From Arcanobacterium canis (GTDB taxonomy: Bacteria; Actinomycetota; Actinomycetes; Actinomycetales; Actinomycetaceae): a DNA stretch of 64,000 bases. The translations under genes were made by a program, and so were the position numbers. The stretch spans positions 1,612,001 to 1,676,000 of the forward strand of contig NZ_CP121208.1 in NCBI RefSeq assembly GCF_029625435.1. Direction: 5' to 3'. Of the stretch, positions 62,132 through 64,000 are shown piece by piece (the first letter of the stretch is position 1; the number at the start of each line of letters is the position of its first letter). The notes under the pieces were generated by a model, which was not told the origin of the DNA, did not search any database, and worked only from the letters and a program-made list of their open reading frames with translations.

Positions 62132-64000
62132 TCACGAAGAAGGACATTAAAGCACTGCTGGAGATCTTGGGGTTCACCAAGGTTGACGATAACTCGAAGG
62201 TGTACACGAAGCACTATGCGGCCACCGATTGCTCAATTCGTGTGGATGTGGGCGATGAGAGGATCCATTACCCCATCGAGCAGGGTATGCGTGTTGCTCG
62301 CCAGACAACTACTGATTTTTCGCATAACGAGAGTTTCGTCGTGCTTGAGTGCGTTGATCGGCTACTCGAAAAAGGTTATCGGCCTGAAGACATCGAACTA
62401 GAAAAGAAGTGGTCACTCGGTCACCGTCTAACTGGTGGCGAGGATAGTGGTTTCGCCGATATTTGTGTCTATTCGGGGGGGGGCAAACCCCAGACGAAGT
62501 TGAGACGGTCTTATTCATCATTGAGTGTAAGACGTTCGGGCGGGAGTTCGACAATGAGCTAAAGAACATGAACCATGACGGCGGTCAGCTTTTCAGCTAC
62601 TGGCAGCAAGAACGCGCAAGCCAATACCTGGTGCTCTACGCATCTGGCATCTTCGACGGCACGATCAGGTATCGCACTGAAACCGTTGTATGCCAGGACG
62701 ATCCCAACATCCTCAAACTTGCCGAAAAAGATACCGACGAAACGATTCGGCTCTACAAGCAGGCACATTCGGTTACCGACCTGTTTGAAGTATGGAGCGA
62801 AACCTACGAAAAGCGCCTCGTCGGTGACGTGATTTTCCGTGATGATTCCAGCGCCTATCATCCCGATGTTAAGCCACTACGCAAACGCGACCTGCGTGAT
62901 TTCAGTGAAAACGACAAGGTTGTGAACCGCTTCGAAGAAATCTTGCGACACAACAACGTCTCGGATAAAGAAAACGCGTTTAACCGTCTCATCGCCTTGT
63001 TCATCTGCAAACTCGTTGACGAAATGCAAAAAGGTGACGATGACGAGGTGGAGTTCCAATACAAAGTCGGAACCGACACCTACGAGTCTCTCCAAGACCG
63101 TCTCCAGCGTCTCCACAAAGAAGGTATGGAACGGTTCATGCGTGAAAAGATCTTCTACGTCCCTGACGATTACGCCGAAACAGTCGTACGGCAGTATGCA
63201 GGTAAACGCCGCGAGAACCTCATCAAAGAGCTACGCGACACATTACGTGTGCTGAAGTTCTTCACTAACAACGATTTCGCCTTCAAGGACGTACACAACG
63301 AAGAACTCTTCTACCAAAACGGCAAAATCGTTGTCGAGATGGTGCAACTTTTCGAGCACTATCGTATTATCGGCTCATCCGATATTCAGACACTTGGCGA
63401 CCTGTTCGAACATCTTCTCGACAAGGGTTTCAAACAAAACGAAGGACAATTCTTCACCCCAGTGCCAATCACCCGGTTCATCTGGGATTCTCTCCCCCTC
63501 CAAGACGTGATACGCACGGATAAAGGCATCGACTATCCCAAAGTGATTGACTACGCTTGCGGCGCTGGCCATTTCCTTACTCAAGGCGTCGAAGCCGTCA
63601 ACGCCGCCGTCCAAGAGCTCCAACCCGAGGCAGACACTTCACGTTCATGGGTGGCAACGAAAATCTACGGTATGGAAAAGGATTACCGGCTTGCCCGCGT
63701 GTCGAAGATTTCATTGTTCATGCACGGCGCGGGTGACGCCAACATCGTCTTCGGTGACGGTCTAGAAAACTATCCAGACAAAGGCATCGAAGCACACACC
63801 TTTGACGTGCTCGTAGCGAACCCGCCCTATTCGGTTAAAGCGTTCAAGAGCCACATGAAACTGAAAAATAACGATTTTCAGATCATTGAACACATCACCA
63901 ACAACGGCTCCGAAATTGAAACCCTGTTCGTTGAGCGCATCGCCCAGCTCCTCAAACCCTCAGGAGTCGCGGCAGTTATTTTACCCGCGTCAATCTTGAG
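62128..64000 (+). CDS. Phase-variable fused restriction-modification protein (nuclease N-domain + N6-adenine methylase), frame-interrupted, partial
   Basis: From GTG 62128 the first frame gives an HSDR_N-like nuclease domain: MRVARQTTTDFSHNESFVVL and GFADICVYS with the Asp of a PD-(D/E)xK site. At 62475-62483 a run of nine G throws the frame, and the protein would stop at 62562 after 144 residues. In the other frame the same protein continues at once with VETVLFIIECKTFGREF (Glu-x-Lys of the site), then a helical region, and an N6-adenine methylase: GQFFTPVPITRF, motif I VIDYACGAGHFL and motif IV VLVANPPYSVKAF near residue 565. Ten or seven G would join both. The gene runs off the window; a specificity subunit is expected next. 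Confidence 0.87.
62475..62483 (+). repeat. G9 tract that switches the restriction-modification frame
   Basis: Nine consecutive G inside codons 116-119. The codon pattern is TCG GGG GGG GGC with nine G (OFF) and TCG GGG GGG GGG CAA with ten (ON). Slipped-strand mispairing at such runs is a known switch for phase-variable methylases. Confidence 0.85.

Overview
The window looks like a chromosomal segment of a mid-GC (roughly 55% by eye) Gram-positive actinobacterium, most plausibly an Actinomycetaceae member of the Arcanobacterium/Trueperella type. The grounds are HspR/HAIR heat-shock control of clpB and of a dnaK-grpE-dnaJ-hspR operon, a pyrE-like/SpoU/class II aldolase block, an actinobacterial Mrp antiporter with fused MrpA-MrpB, several sortase-anchored proteins including a secreted sialidase and a secreted nuclease, and many promoters of the TANNNT-N6/7-ATG kind that give leaderless mRNAs. 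The genus is inference; no rRNA or tRNA gene was seen.

Layout. 1-6.6 kb: 5' end of glutamate dehydrogenase, a TetR regulator, an LppM-like lipoprotein, and a reverse block (SDR, pyrE-like, SpoU methyltransferase) followed by fba; then xthA. 6.6-9.4 kb: a sortase-anchored coiled-coil surface protein split by a frameshift. 9.6-12.4 kb: metNIQ methionine importer behind a SAM-family riboswitch whose closing stem touches the metN ribosome-binding site. 12.4-16.2 kb: a serine hydrolase, a NUDIX protein, a 3-hydroxyacyl-CoA dehydrogenase-like enzyme and a Panacea/GNAT toxin-antitoxin pair. 16.4-21.6 kb: clpB with a HAIR box, and a TetR-DHA2 efflux pair. 21.9-32 kb: a second coiled-coil surface protein carrying a CAP/SCP domain, a BCCT transporter, a 57-aa MT0933-like antitoxin, gluQ-GNAT, and a 1097-aa surface nuclease whose upstream region has an 11-C tract. 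32-38 kb: an F420-type oxidoreductase and the heat-shock operon. 38-46 kb: prolyl oligopeptidase, ROK glucokinase, a membrane protein/XRE pair with two tandem operators, an MFS pump, a pyrB fused to a PyrI-like zinc module, and a DUF4921 protein. 46-53.4 kb: DUF4235 protein and the complete mrp operon. 53.5-58.5 kb: an LTA-synthase-like sulfatase and a cell-wall sialidase.

58.5-64 kb is the accessory part. It holds scraps of a prophage tail module (an HK97-gp10-like tail fragment and the N-terminus of a phi13-type major tail protein) with an inverted Mrr-type restriction endonuclease between them, a host alpha/beta hydrolase cut off at the phage junction, then a RhuM-family gene overlapping a fused restriction-modification gene. 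That last gene is interrupted by a run of nine G. Ten (or seven) G would restore one long frame with a nuclease N-terminus and an N6-adenine methylase, so it reads as a phase-variable restriction-modification locus caught in the OFF state. This is the most interesting signal in the window. The window ends inside the gene.

How parts connect: HspR encoded at the end of the dnaK operon should repress that operon and clpB through the two HAIR boxes. The SAM riboswitch links methionine uptake to SAM level. The surface-protein set (nuclease, sialidase, CAP-domain protein, frameshifted protein) needs a sortase encoded elsewhere. The defence set (Mrr, RhuM/R-M, Panacea-GNAT) suggests strong phage pressure.
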